Positions 13,428 to 24,712 of a DNA stretch of 64,000 nucleotides are shown here, one piece after another. Numbering within the stretch: position 1 is the first letter of the stretch; each line of letters opens with the position of its first letter. The position numbers and the translations under genes are program-made. The DNA is from Clytia hemisphaerica (taxonomy: Eukaryota > Cnidaria > Hydrozoa > Leptothecata > Clytiidae): assembly GCA_902728285.1 (NCBI GenBank), contig CACVBU010000692.1, forward strand, positions 62,001-126,000, read 5' to 3'. The notes beneath the pieces were generated by a model that saw only the letters and a list, made by a program, of their open reading frames with translations, did no database searches and had not been told where the DNA came from.

Positions 13428-15699
13428 TATAGTACGGGTGTAACGTTAAATTAAATTATGAGGTGATGCATCGGTTATCATCAGTTAGGGTCAGGGTTGG
13501 AGCTCGAGAGTCACAATAAAGGACCAAAGGTCCTCATAGGGGCACTTGTACCCTGTGACTTAACTTAGGATCCTGAAGGGATCCTTCTTGTAGCACAAGT
13601 GTTACGCGAAAGCCAAATCGCGTATCACGAACAACTTCTAAATTGCCGGGTACAGGAGAAAAAAAATCAAAATTCAAAATGGCGGCCAAGCCCAAGCTGA
13701 TAACTATCAAAAATCTTTGTTTTTCAATCAGCTATTGCAACTCACTAAATCAATGAAATAACTTGAAATAAAAAGTAAACAAACTTTGAACCTTTCATGA
13801 ATCCAAATAATAAAGTATTCATCAAAAGTGAAGATTACATTTCAAAATAAAACGATTTCCAAACCAATCTAAAGTCAGTGCCTGCCAAGTAAAAATTTCT
13901 CTGCGGAGTCACTGGCAAGGAGTTACGACTTCAGACTTTAGATTCTAATTCTTATATACATAGGCTGCAACTACACTCCCAAATGATCTGTATTACAAAT
14001 ACTTCCAAATGGGTCAATAAGTTAAGAAAATGAAATTATCATCTAGCACGGGGGTTTTGTTTTTAAAAACAAACTTCAAAATAAAACTGTTAATGAACTT
14101 GTTACTTAAAATATCACTTACTTACATAATTTAGTTATGTTATAACACCCCTTTCTTAAGTAAATGGCCTCAAAGTCTTTTATGTTTGCCGCAAGAAAGG
14201 AGAAACATTTAATTTGACCCCGGGTTTCTTCTCTCTTTTTCTAGCTAATTCCCGCGTGTTAGTGTAGACACAACTTTAATCCGGGGAAATGAAGCATTCT
14301 CATTGGTCTAAAATCACGGATGGTCACGTGACCAGAATTTTTATCCAGGGAAATACTAGGGTGCGCACTCGTCGGGATTTTTTGCGCGGAACGAGGAAGA
14401 ATTTCAAAAAATAAACTTCAATGCATTAGTACTTACCTTTAAATCATCCAAATCTGTTTATTCTTTTTTTTAAATCAATCAGGAATTATCAGGGAAACAA
14501 GTAAAAAAAACTGCATCCAGGTATCTATTTTCTTTCCAAAGATATTCATGTTTTTCGACGTCAAGGTGAAAACGCGATTTAGCGCTGACCACGACGGCAC
14601 CGGAAAATTCTCGACCCACATTGAAACAAATGGCTGTCGCTATTGAGCTGGTTTATCTTTTCAATCGCGTTTTTTTTAGTAAACCCAGGGTAAGATTAGG
14701 CTACAATCTATCACAAAGTGCTTTATTTGAAAATCTACAGGTCGTCTGGAATTTCGAAAAATAAGAATAAGAAGAAATTGCAATACCCGATGAAAGTTCC
14801 CATTTCTCAATGCTCTTTATTTCTACTTGGCCTTCACATCCCTATCTCATCAAATGGAAATTTAAGGTAGTTAAAAGGCTAACTGTACCGAAATTCTCAC
14901 GTCCATTTTAAGTAAAAATTACATCAAAATGTAAAAACATCGAAACATTATAAAGATATTTTTTACAACTTGAACTCAAAGGAAAATCAAACTAAACTCG
15001 CTAAAAAGTGGAAAGTTTCACCCCTTTACCCGGTGGTAATAAGCGTCACTGAGACAATATGAGACAATATGATGTACCGTTTCCCCGCTCTTCCCGTATT
15101 CATTAAAAACTCTTTAACAGACATACGGGACATTGAGACAGGGGTGTGTTTTTTTCGTAAAAGTAGCCAAAAACTATATCATCGTATAGGCCAATAAAAG
15201 CCATAAATAAAAAGTCTCACCTGTCGTTCATAATGGACATAATTCTGTAACTTTTTTGTTACATTGTCTTAATTGATTTTTAGTTCATTTATTCCCAAGA
15301 TAATTACTTCGCACTTTTAACGACTTTAAAATCAACAATCATCGTTCGTTACAATTCATTGCACATCGTGTCTTAGACGATTCCAATTTCAGATAACTTG
15401 AGCTCCACCGCACAGGGCTCGAAATAACAATATTTAGGTGGTCGGACACATTGTCTGATCAAAAATTGATTTGGGTCGGACATGTCCTAAGGCTTTTAAA
15501 GTAAATTGGGTCGGACATGTCCTAAGGCTTTTAAAGTAAATTGGGTCGGACATGTCCGATTGATTTTTATGTGGGGTCGGACATTCGTCTTTCAACTTAA
15601 AAGCAAAAGGTTTCTGTACGTAGCTAGTATAATGAATCATCTCAGGCATAATTGAATTTAAAGAGCCATTTTTTTTTTAAATCTTCAGAATAAAGAAAG

Positions 15700-16862
15700 T
15701 CTGATACCTCTTAGATTTTGCTGAAATTTAGACCAAATGATCTATCACACTAGAAAATAGGACTCTGAAAATTTCACCTTGATATCTCAAGTAGTTTTGC
15801 AGATACAGTGTCTCAAAGATAGGCTACTAAGCGAAAATTGACCCCTAAAAATCATGAACTCTTGTGGGGAGCAGATTTTGAAAGCCAATGAATTTTTATT
15901 CAAGTACATTAGAGAGCTGAATTACAGTGGATTTCAAGAACTTTTTGTAGGGAATCAGAAAAGATCAAATTGAGTCTCCAAAATTTTCCCCGAAAATCTC
16001 TAGCACCTCCTGTAGAGGGCTTCAAACTTTGCGTAATCTGGGTTTGGAAGCACTTTTAGCTGGCTGCTGATGGTCCTTGGGACTTTTTTGAAGCAAACTT
16101 TTGACCCGGAGTGGTTTACTGGTGGGTTTTGGCCACAAAAATAACATTTTCAGGATTTCCAACTTTGCGTAACCGTCAAAAATGGCCGAAAAAATTGCTA
16201 TTTTGGCAGACCTGGAGCAAAATTCAAGATGGCGTATCTTTTTAAGGCAACACTAAATTTTTTTGGACAGTCTAAAGCTAATCACAACTCTTGTGGGGAG
16301 CAGATTTTGAAAGCCAATGAATATTTATTCAAGTACATTAGAAAGCTGAATTACAGTGGATTTCAAGAACTTTTTGTAGGGAATCAGAAAAAATCAAATT
16401 GAGTCTTTCAAATTTTCCCCGAAAATCTCTAGCTCCTCCTGTAGAGGGCTTCAAACTTTGCGTAATCTGGGTTTGGAAGCACTTTTAGCTGGCTGCTGAT
16501 GGTCCTTGGGACTTTTTTGAAGTAAACTTTTGACCCGGAGTGGTTTACTGGTGGGTTTTGGCCACAAAAATAACATTTTCAGGATTTCCATCTTTGCGTA
16601 ACCGTCAAAAATGGCCGAAAAAATTGCTATTTTGGCAGACCTGGAGTTAAATTCAAGATGGCGTATCTTTTGCTTCCAAACCCAGATTACGCAAAATCAA
16701 TTCATGATTTTTAGGGGTCAATTTTCGCTTAGTAGCCTATCTTTGAGACGCTGTATCTTCAAAACTACTTGAGATATCAAGGTGAAATTTTCAGGGTCTT
16801 ATTTTCTTGTGTGATAGATCATTTGGTCTAAATTTCAGCAAAATCCAAGAGGGTGAGGTATC
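15700..16862. repeat. Foldback repeat with internal ~420-bp tandem duplication
   Basis: Arms of ~150 bp ('gataggctactaagcgaaaa' inverted at 16718 onward, and 'gaccaaatgatctatcacac' inverted near 16820) flank two direct copies of a ~420-bp unit starting 'aactcttgtggggagcagat' near 15857 and 16279. It is nested in the 15413-17746 element. Confidence 0.6.
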
Positions 16863-17302
16863 ACACCCTGAAGAAGACTCTTACAAAAACCATGATCGTG
16901 ATCATATAAATACTCAAGAATGCTTGAAATACTAAATTTCCTTATAAGGAAAATCAAACAAACGATCGCGATTTATTTGAGTGAAAAAGGAAAAAAGCAG
17001 GTGCCCTATTTTGTTTTTGTGAGCTTGAGTAATCTTTACTTGAATGAAAATACACCTGACAGACTGCACTTACTTCCGAATCTATATACTTCAAGTCTAA
17101 CACAAGCTTCTGATAGAATTTCACATTGATTACAAAGCTAAACAAATGCCAATTAATGGTCAGAAGCTTATGGTTTTTACTTGAAGCATGCTTTCATCTT
17201 GTTGAGAAAAAGCATCACACAAAATGAATATCTAACACTAATGATCGCAACTTTGGGAGTTTTTGTGTGTAAATAAAGAGGTTACTAATTCTATGTTAAT
17301 TA

Positions 17303-17575
17303 ACGACCCTGCCTATGCCCCGGACAGTCCGGGGCAAATGTCTGGGGTCTGAAAAAAATAACTTTTTCCCCGGAACTACGTCCCCGGGGCTCCAATTTTT
17401 GCGCCATAAATTTACCCCGGACGTAAAGAAAAAAGCCCGCGCGGTCAGCGATTCTATAAAAAGCGACCGCGCGGGCTGTCTGGGGCATCCGGGGTAGTCT
17501 CTCAAAAACAAATAATACGGACCCCGGGCACGCATCAAAAAAACCCCGGACTGTCCGGGGCATAGGCAGGGTCGT
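17303..17575. mobile_element. GC-rich palindromic MITE with 8-bp target duplication (hAT-like)
   Basis: Long inverted ends begin 'acgaccctgcctatgccccg' and are flanked by perfect 8-bp direct repeats 'gttaatta' (17295-17302, 17576-17583). A second palindrome 'agcccgcgcggtc' lies at the centre. An 8-bp duplication is characteristic of hAT transposons, so this is probably a non-autonomous hAT. Its base composition is far more GC-rich than its surroundings. Confidence 0.75.
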
Positions 17576-18264
17576 GTTAATTATAATTACTTTTGGAAAT
17601 TTCACAACGCATCTGACAAATTTTTTGAAGGCACCAAAAGTAATTGGGTCGGACATGATGTCCGACTAGAATCGATTTGGGTGGGACATTTCAGCAATTG
17701 GGTCGGACGTGTAATGTCCGATGTCCGACCGTTATTTCGAGCCCTGCCGCAGATGATTGAAAAAGCCAATTCTTCGAGTGCTTCAACTTCACAAACTTCG
17801 CCAATCCTGGTGGTCATAAAATTTACATGAGAGAGATCGTCACGAAAAGCGCGAATAACTTATCGAAAAATGGAGATTCCCAAGATTGGCGAAGGTATCT
17901 TAAATCTTAGTCTAAAAAAATCTCTTTGATCTTTCTATTTTTTCTTTTGTTAATTGCTTACGTCATTGATGACTTGCGAGATATTTCTCATAATGAAAAC
18001 ACACGGATTTTACCAAGCTGCTAGAATAAATACCGTGGCGGCAATGTTTTGCTTTAGTGAGATTGACCATATTGTTATTTTGATTTGAGCGGGCGAAACT
18101 TTTGTACAAACCAAAATATGGCTTCGTTGGAATACTGGTTGAAACACTTGTGGTAGGGGCACCGCCACCGGTTGACCGGTAGCGGTAGGGTTGGGGAGTT
18201 TCGTCTATAGATATAATAAAGAGATTTGTCCGTTCAAAGTTCTTTTAAATTGCGGAATCTGGCA

Positions 18265-18352
18265 TGCGACGATGGCTCAGTGAATAGAGTGCTGGCTTCC
18301 GGATCTGAAGGTCTTTATTTGGCGAGGGTTCGAACCCCCCTACGCTACGCCC
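18265..18352 (+). repeat. tRNA-derived SINE head (tRNA-like, not a functional tRNA)
   Basis: A box-like 'tggctcagtgaatagagt' is followed at the right spacing by B box-like 'gggttcgaacccc'. The anticodon arm does not pair cleanly and there is no convincing acceptor stem, so this is a tRNA-derived repeat rather than a tRNA gene. Confidence 0.5.
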
Positions 18353-19352
18353 TACCTACCTTACGGCGGTGCGATGATTTGATTGAACGAAAAATATGAT
18401 TGACAGATCAAAACTTAGAAAACTTAGATAGTTAGAAAATAAGAAACGAAGTCTCAGACAGTCAGAAAGCGAAAGTAAAAGTAAAAGGTGCGTCAACTCA
18501 GGATTTAGCCGCTTCTCAAGGTCCACCGCCTGACCGCTTCTCAACTAAACTTCTATAAACTTGAACCTCCCAAAATTCTTGTGCCCATTTTGCCTGCTTT
18601 CGCTGCAAGTGTCTAGCATCTTGAATCTCAATTGTAGTCCGCTTGCTTGCGCTCACTCTGTTAAAGCCGTAAAGTCTGATCTACATGATGGAGAGAAATT
18701 ACCTAGCGAAAATAAGGTAAAACTTCACTGCTAGTGAAGATACAGCTTTTACTATGAAAAGAACAACAGACAAGCAGACAGCGAGATAAATTTTCCAAGA
18801 AAACATGGCATGCATAGCTCATATCATCCATTTAATCATGTTTAAATCATCCAGTCATCGTGATATACGTTTGAACTTTCTTATCAGCTTATGAACTGTA
18901 TGTCTTGGATATTTTAACTTATTTAAATTCTTTAAAAATTATACAGCATACATACTGTATTACAACAGGTGAAATTTTCCCTTTCTGACACAGTTTTTAT
19001 CATTTATTATTGTCACAATAGAGGAAATCAAGCTTCAGAAAAAACAACACCAGGTCATCAGATCGTCTAAACTTAAACTCCTATATCAGGATTAGAAACT
19101 AGGCTAGTCTTACCGCTCTTTTATCTTTTCCTTTACAGGGACATTCATCTGATTTTCCTGGAGAAGACTAACTTCAACAAAATGAAAAATGTCCACAAAA
19201 AGTAACAATCTCAAACTGGATTGCCCCTTGATCTCCAATCTCACGTAAGAACATCGTAAGAATACTTTATACTTGTTTTTAATTTTCTCATATTTTCCTA
19301 TTTTCTCATATTTTCTTTTATTTTACATTTGACTTTAATTTAAGGCCCTTGT

Positions 19353-19826
19353 ATGTATTACTGCTCTGTCTGCCACAAGCCTGTAAGCGACAACTCAAAT
19401 TCTATACAATGTGATGTCTGCAATCTCTGGGTCCATCATAAAAAGTGCTCTGGCCTAAGTCGTGAAGAATTCCTAACTCTGTGTGAACCAAACAATAATG
19501 ACAACTGGTACTGCCCATGCTGTATCAATAATGCTCTCCCCCTACCCCCTGATGAAAATCCTCAAAATCCTGATAATACTGGCTCTAATCTCAATGAAAA
19601 TATTAAATCTATCCTTTCTGATCTCAACAACATAGTTTCAGATTTAACAACCAATGATGACGACGAAAACTTTGATGAAATACAATTTCAATCTAATTCC
19701 TGCTCTTATGTAACTTGTGAAGAATTTAATTCACTTCTCTCTCCTAAATCTGAAGGTCTCTCTGCTTTCCATCTTAACATCTCCTCCATGTCTAAACACT
19801 ATGATGCGCTCCATATACACTTTTAA
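19353..19826 (+). pseudogene. LINE N-terminal region: PHD finger
   Basis: 157 codons. Residues 4-56 form a C4HC3 PHD finger: CSVC, then CDVCNLWVHHKKC, then WYCPCC. A low-complexity N/D/P-rich linker follows, then FHLNISSMSKHYDALHIHF, which begins the endonuclease domain. The stop comes from a frameshift near 19820. One base away the frame continues as LNQLKIDFNFIGISESRNTI into the next segment, so the original protein was fused. PHD-like fingers are known in the N-terminal regions of some CR1-type LINEs. Confidence 0.82.
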
Positions 19827-22306
19827 ATCAACTTAAGATTGACTTTAATTTTATAGGTATCTCAGAATCTAGAAACACAATCGACGAGGAGAACCTCGCT
19901 CCCTCTACCGAGAGGGAACAAGATTTTCCACTAACAAATTACAAAAAATTCTTTACTCCAACTGAATCCTCAGCTGGTGGAGTGTCTTTATATATTTCTA
20001 AATCTCTCGTTCCTATACCAAGAAAGGATCTAGATAGCATCTGCTATCTAGCAAAGAATCTTGAATCTATTTTTGTTGAAATTCCCAGACCAGCCGAAAC
20101 AAACCTAGTTGTTGGTACCATTTACCGACATCCATGCATGTCGATAGACTCTTTTAACGCTGACTTTCTGAAGCCTCTCATCCACAAACTCTCGAAAGAA
20201 AAAAAACAAATCCTTCTCCTTGGTGACTTCAATATCAACCTTTTGAAATGTGACGAAGAACCAGTAAACTCTTTCTTTGATATTCTTGGCTCTAGCCTTT
20301 TACTTCCTCAAATTCTACTTCCCACAAGAGTGACAAATCAATCTAAAACCCTTATTGACAACATTCTCTCAGGCCCTGCCACTTCTATGACTATCTCTGG
20401 TAACCTTTGCTATTCTATTTCTGACCATTTACCCCAGTTTTGTCTTTTCCCCGAACTCAACTACAACAAAATCAAGGATTCTGGTCCTTTTTTTAAACAA
20501 AACTGGTCTAAATTTGATAAAGATAACTTTATCAAAGATTACACCTCAATCAACTGGGATTCCCTATTCGATAGGTTTGACTTGGATCCTAACACATGCT
20601 TCAATATTTTCAATGATAAAATGAAGGTACTTGTAGATCGACACGTTCCCACAGTCAGGCTTACCAAGAGAGAGGTTGAATCTAAACTTAAGCCTTGGAT
20701 AACGCCTGGCATAGTTAAATCAATGTCAAAGAGGGACTTCTTTCAGAGGAAATCTCTCAAATCAAAAAATCAAGCAACTGCAAATCACTTTGGCAGCCTT
20801 TACAGGACCTACCGAAACCAAATAGTCAATCTATCCAAATTAAGCAAGAAAAATTACTACACAAGCTTTTTTCAAAGATATTCCAATAATATGAAAAAAG
20901 TCTGGTCCGGGATCCGTGACATTATTTCATCAAAAACTCAAACTAATTCCAATATCTCCATATCAATCGATGGTCAGATTCAATCGAAGCCTGACAAAGT
21001 TGCTAACCATTTTAACAATTTTTTCACTTCCATTGCTGATGACATCAGGGAGAAGATCCCCCCCTCTTATCAACACTTCTCTTCTTTCCTCAAACACAAA
21101 AATCAAAACTCCATTTTTCTCAGACCCACATCACCTGATGAAGTCGCAAAAATAATTGGATCATTTTCCTCCTCAAAGTCATCTGGACCAAACAGTATCC
21201 CCATAAAAATCCTCAAAATCCTTCAAGATAAGATCTCAAAACCCCTTTCGATTCTAATCAATCAATCCTATCATACAGGGGTATTTCCTGAAGTACTAAA
21301 AATCTCGAAGGTTATTCCAGTCTTCAAAAACAAAGGCTCCCCGCTCGATGTCTCAAACTATCGCCCAATTTCTCTCTTATCTAATATAGAAAAGATCTAT
21401 GAAAAAATTATGTATTCGCGGGTCGTGGAATTTTTAAACCAGTTCAATCAAATTTACTCTAGACAATTTGGTTTTCGTAAAGGTCATTCAACAACACATA
21501 CCCTCATGAACATCTTAGAACGTATTAGAGAACACCTTGATGATGGTGGGGTTGCTTGTGGTGTATTTGTCGATCTACAAAAGGCCTTTGACACTGTGGA
21601 TCATGAAATACTAATATCTAAGCTAGACCACTATGGCATCCGAGGAAACACTAAAGCCTGGTTCAAGTCATATCTCTCGGGTAGGTCCCAATATGTTTCA
21701 ATCTCGGGAACAAAATCAAAACATCAATTAATCAAACACAGTGTACCCCAGGGCTCTGTCCTGGGTCCATTATTATTTCTTGTATACATTAATGATCTCC
21801 ATTACTGTATTAAAACTTCAGAAACCTACCACTTTGCCGACGACACTCATCTACTAAATCTCTCCCAAACTGTCTGTTCTCTGTGCGGAAGAGTGAACTC
21901 TGACCTCAGAGTTCTTGTCAGCTGGCTGAATGCTAACAAAATATCGCTTAACGCTAGTAAGACCGAATTTATCATCTTTAGGTCCAATAGGCGCCGTCTT
22001 GATACAATTCAAAAAATCAAAATCTCGGGTAAGCGCTTAACCCCAAGTAAAACCATTAAATATTTAGGTGTCTATCTTGATGAACACCTCTCTTGGAAAC
22101 AACATGTTGCTGTTGTTGCTGTAAAACTTCGTCGTGCAAATGGGGCTCTAAACTCCGTCACTATCTCCCTCTTCCAAACCTTATCAATGTCTACCATGCT
22201 ATCTTCTCCTCTCACATTCGCTATGCTTGTCAAACTTGGGGCCTCTGTGATAACACTGTCACTCACAGAATCCAAGTCCTACAAAACACTGCCATCAGGA
22301 TTATGA
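19823..22306 (+). pseudogene. LINE endonuclease-reverse transcriptase
   Basis: Counting residues from 19982, the endonuclease part contains LLLGDFNIN (about residue 79) and SDHLPQF. The reverse transcriptase part has NYRPISLLS, FGFRKGHSTTHTL, the VFVDLQKAFDTVDH block, SVPQGSVLGPLLFLVYINDL and the catalytic FADD at residues 618-621, followed by LGVYLDEHLSWKQH. The catalytic residues are intact. The frame is lost near 22150, after RRANGAL; downstream coding continues in another frame. These are established motifs of the jockey/CR1 superfamily. Confidence 0.88.
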
Positions 22307-22695
22307 CTTTCCAAGAACCAAGGGCTTCTGTCACTCCCACCTATAATGAACTTAAAATCTTAAAATTCTTTGATCTCGTTGAAACACTCAACATTATGTT
22401 CATATACCTGAACAGATACCTTCCTTCTGACTGTCTTTCTACTTTTACCTTTTCTACAATTCCTCATGACATTGGGACTAGAGCCAACCATATCAGCCTC
22501 TTTGTCAGGAACGTCAATACAACCACCTTTGGCCTCCACTCTCTCACACAGCTAGCTTCACGTCAATGGAATAATTTACAAGAGCATCTTGATGACAAAA
22601 ATCTACAAATCATTGAACCACTAGATTTATTATCACATATTCAAAAATTTTACCTCAACAAATACACCCCTCAGGAACCCCCTCGGCAACAGTAA
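22150..22695 (+). pseudogene. LINE reverse-transcriptase C-terminal region, shifted frame
   Basis: After the second frameshift the frame reads KLRHYLPLPNLINVYHAIF, then HIRYACQTWG, then IQVLQNTAIRIMTF, FDLVETLNIMFIYL and ends TPQEPPRQQ. HIRYACQTWG and the hydrophobic 'LQN.AIR' block are the usual C-terminal signature of CR1-like elements. The stop at 22693 is probably the original end of the protein. Confidence 0.82.
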
Positions 22696-23116
22696 TTTCA
22701 TACCAGAGTCTTATTATTGTTTTTAACTGTATATATTTCATGAAAAAAAAAATGTGAATACAAAAAGATTTATTTAGGATATATATGATACTTTAAAACT
22801 TTATTACTGTGTTATTCTATCATGTTATATTTTATATTATTTTATTTTATTTTACTTAAAACTTTTCATTTTTTTATTAGGTTGCACCATTTGTAATTAG
22901 GCTTCTAAACTTGGTGTCCCTTCCTTCGGGTAAATATATGTTTTGAATTGAATTGAATTGAAATTGACAATGCTGACAAGTTGACACAACACATGCAGAC
23001 ATGTGTACATGTACCAACATTTTTATTTAACTCATTTTCATTTATATTTTTTTGTTTTAAATGTTTTAATATGTAGGGAGAACAAACATGTATGTTTTGT
23101 TACTACTTAAATATAT

Positions 23117-23136
23117 ATAGATAGATAGATAGATAG
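23117..23136. repeat. (GATA)n microsatellite
   Basis: About five units of 'atag/gata' in a row. Other short arrays in the window are (ccga)n at 23737-23774, (ggac)n at 3697-3724 and (attca)n at 53452-53469. Confidence 0.8.
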
Positions 23137-23168
23137 ACCGTGAGAATGGGTAAACTTGCATATCAGTC

Positions 23169-24070
23169 AGTTACACCAATATGCCAAAAACATTTTGTTC
23201 AACCACCTTCACTTCAAGATAGGCCACCATAGAATGAACTTTCTTTTATAGGATGAACCATATTCATGTGGCTTTCAGCCTTGCACTCCATCACAGAGGT
23301 TAATCAATTTTAATGACTTTTTTGACTAATGACCAAGCCAAGGCGGCAATCTAGAATATGTTCCGTTCGCGTCGCCCGACCGACTCACCTTCAAAACATA
23401 AATCCTGAGTCAGACAAGTTGGAAAAATGTCGGAAAAAGTTTTTGATAGCTAAGCACTTCTTTGAATCATCATTCGCTAAGAGTTTTTGTTTACTTAACC
23501 CTGATTGAGTCCCGTTTGAGTTTTTTCATGTACCCTTATTGAAATTTTCAAGTCGAAATTCGGCGACGCGGTAGGGCCATTACCCCCGAGAGCCAAAAAT
23601 AAGATCCGCTTTTAAGGTTCACACATGTGCGCGCACATTTAATTTGGCAAATCAAAGATGGCGGCAAGAGATTTTGTTGATTGCCAACTTGATTCTTCGG
23701 GATTTATTAGATTTTAAAAACCCGACAAAATTTACTACCGACCGACCGACCGACCGACCGACCGACCGACCGACTGGATTTGAAAATGTTTTATGACGCG
23801 AACAGAACATATTTTAGATAGTCGCCCAAGTTAAACATTTTAAATTTTTTTATATTTGAGTATTAAAAAGGCATGCATTCAAATAATAAAGGGTTTAAAA
23901 TTTTTCTCTGGGCTAGTTAGTAAAATATCTCAAATAGGCTCTGTGATGGAGTGCAAGGCTGAAAGCCACATGAATATGGTTCATCCTATAAAAGGAAGTT
24001 CATGCTACGGTGGCGCCTATCTTGAAGTGAAGGTGGTTGAACAAAATGTTTTTGGCATATTGATGTAACT
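23169..24070. mobile_element. ~900-bp foldback element with ~125-bp inverted arms
   Basis: The left arm starts 'gttacaccaatatgccaaaa' and continues to 'ctccatcacagag' near 23300. It is inverted at 23938-24070. The middle holds a (ccga)n tract at 23737-23774. There is no ORF with recognisable domains. Confidence 0.65.
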
Positions 24071-24074
24071 TTCA

Positions 24075-24247
24075 GTGGAGGCTAACATGCATAGCCCTCA
24101 AATGAAAGACCTGGCTGGTCATTAAAATACAAAATTAAATCAAAACAAAAATGGTAAAGTAGAGCTGCGAGCGGAGCTGCGTAGTTGTATATTAATGACC
24201 AGCCAGGTCTTTCATTTGAGGGCTATACATGTTAGCCTCCACTGATG
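24075..24247. mobile_element. Short MITE hairpin, ~50-bp arms
   Basis: 'cagtggaggctaacatgcat' to 'ggctggtcatta' on the left is mirrored by 'taatgaccagcc' to 'agcctccactg' on the right. A related element spans 28764-29312. Confidence 0.65.
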
Positions 24248-24712
24248 CAAGTTACCCAATCTCGCGGTACATTGACAAGTAATCCCTGAGAGAAGTTTTT
24301 ATAGAAATCTGTGACAAAAACGAAAGTGGTCTCTTCTACTGATTGCTTCCCAGCGCTCCTTCGCAGCTGTTTATCCAATTTCCACCCAATGAGGTTGCCT
24401 CATTTCAAACGGCCCTTCATTTTGGCACTCGTGGCCTTTCAGTGCCTTGCACCATTAATCGTGCAATCGTGCATTAATCGAAATGAGGGATTTGAAAAAT
24501 TTTCTATGTTCTAAGATGTTGGCTTGAAATCGAAAATGAAACCACTCAAAATGAAAGTAAAATTGGCCCGTACTCGAAATCCCGTAATCTTGATATACGA
24601 GTTTAAGTCTATACTGTCAGAAGAGTCATCTACGACCATATAGTTGAGTTGTTTTGAAATTTTGCTGCTTTGATTGGTCAGTCAGTCCACTGATGCAAGT
24701 TACCTAACTTCA

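Larger units (their letters stand above)
15413..17746. mobile_element. 2.3-kb foldback DNA-transposon-like element with nested insertions
   Basis: Inverted ends 'cagggctcgaaataac' and 'gttatttcgagccctg' are bounded by a 5-bp direct repeat 'ccgca' (15408-15412, 17747-17751). Both ends carry subterminal repeats of 'ttgggtcggacatgtcc'. On the left this is part of a ~40-bp tandem unit. Inside are a second foldback (about 15700-16862) and a GC-rich palindrome (17303-17575). No transposase frame survives. Confidence 0.65.
19353..22963 (+). mobile_element. CR1/jockey-like non-LTR retrotransposon (LINE), near full length, frameshifted
   Basis: The coding order is PHD-type zinc finger, AP-endonuclease, reverse transcriptase, C-terminal region. 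It ends in a short 3' UTR and a (TTGAA)n tail at about 22942-22962, as in the CR1/L2/Rex group. Two single-base frameshifts (about 19820 and about 22150) break an otherwise continuous coding region, so this copy is inactive. The 5' boundary is not certain, and no target-site duplication was found by eye. It is the only long coding region between 9.8 and 29.6 kb. Confidence 0.88.

Noticed and set aside
18265..18352. Functional tRNA gene
   Set aside because: A and B boxes are present but the stems do not pair; better seen as a SINE head. The same holds for the heads near 44.5, 46.25, 51.9 and 57.5 kb.
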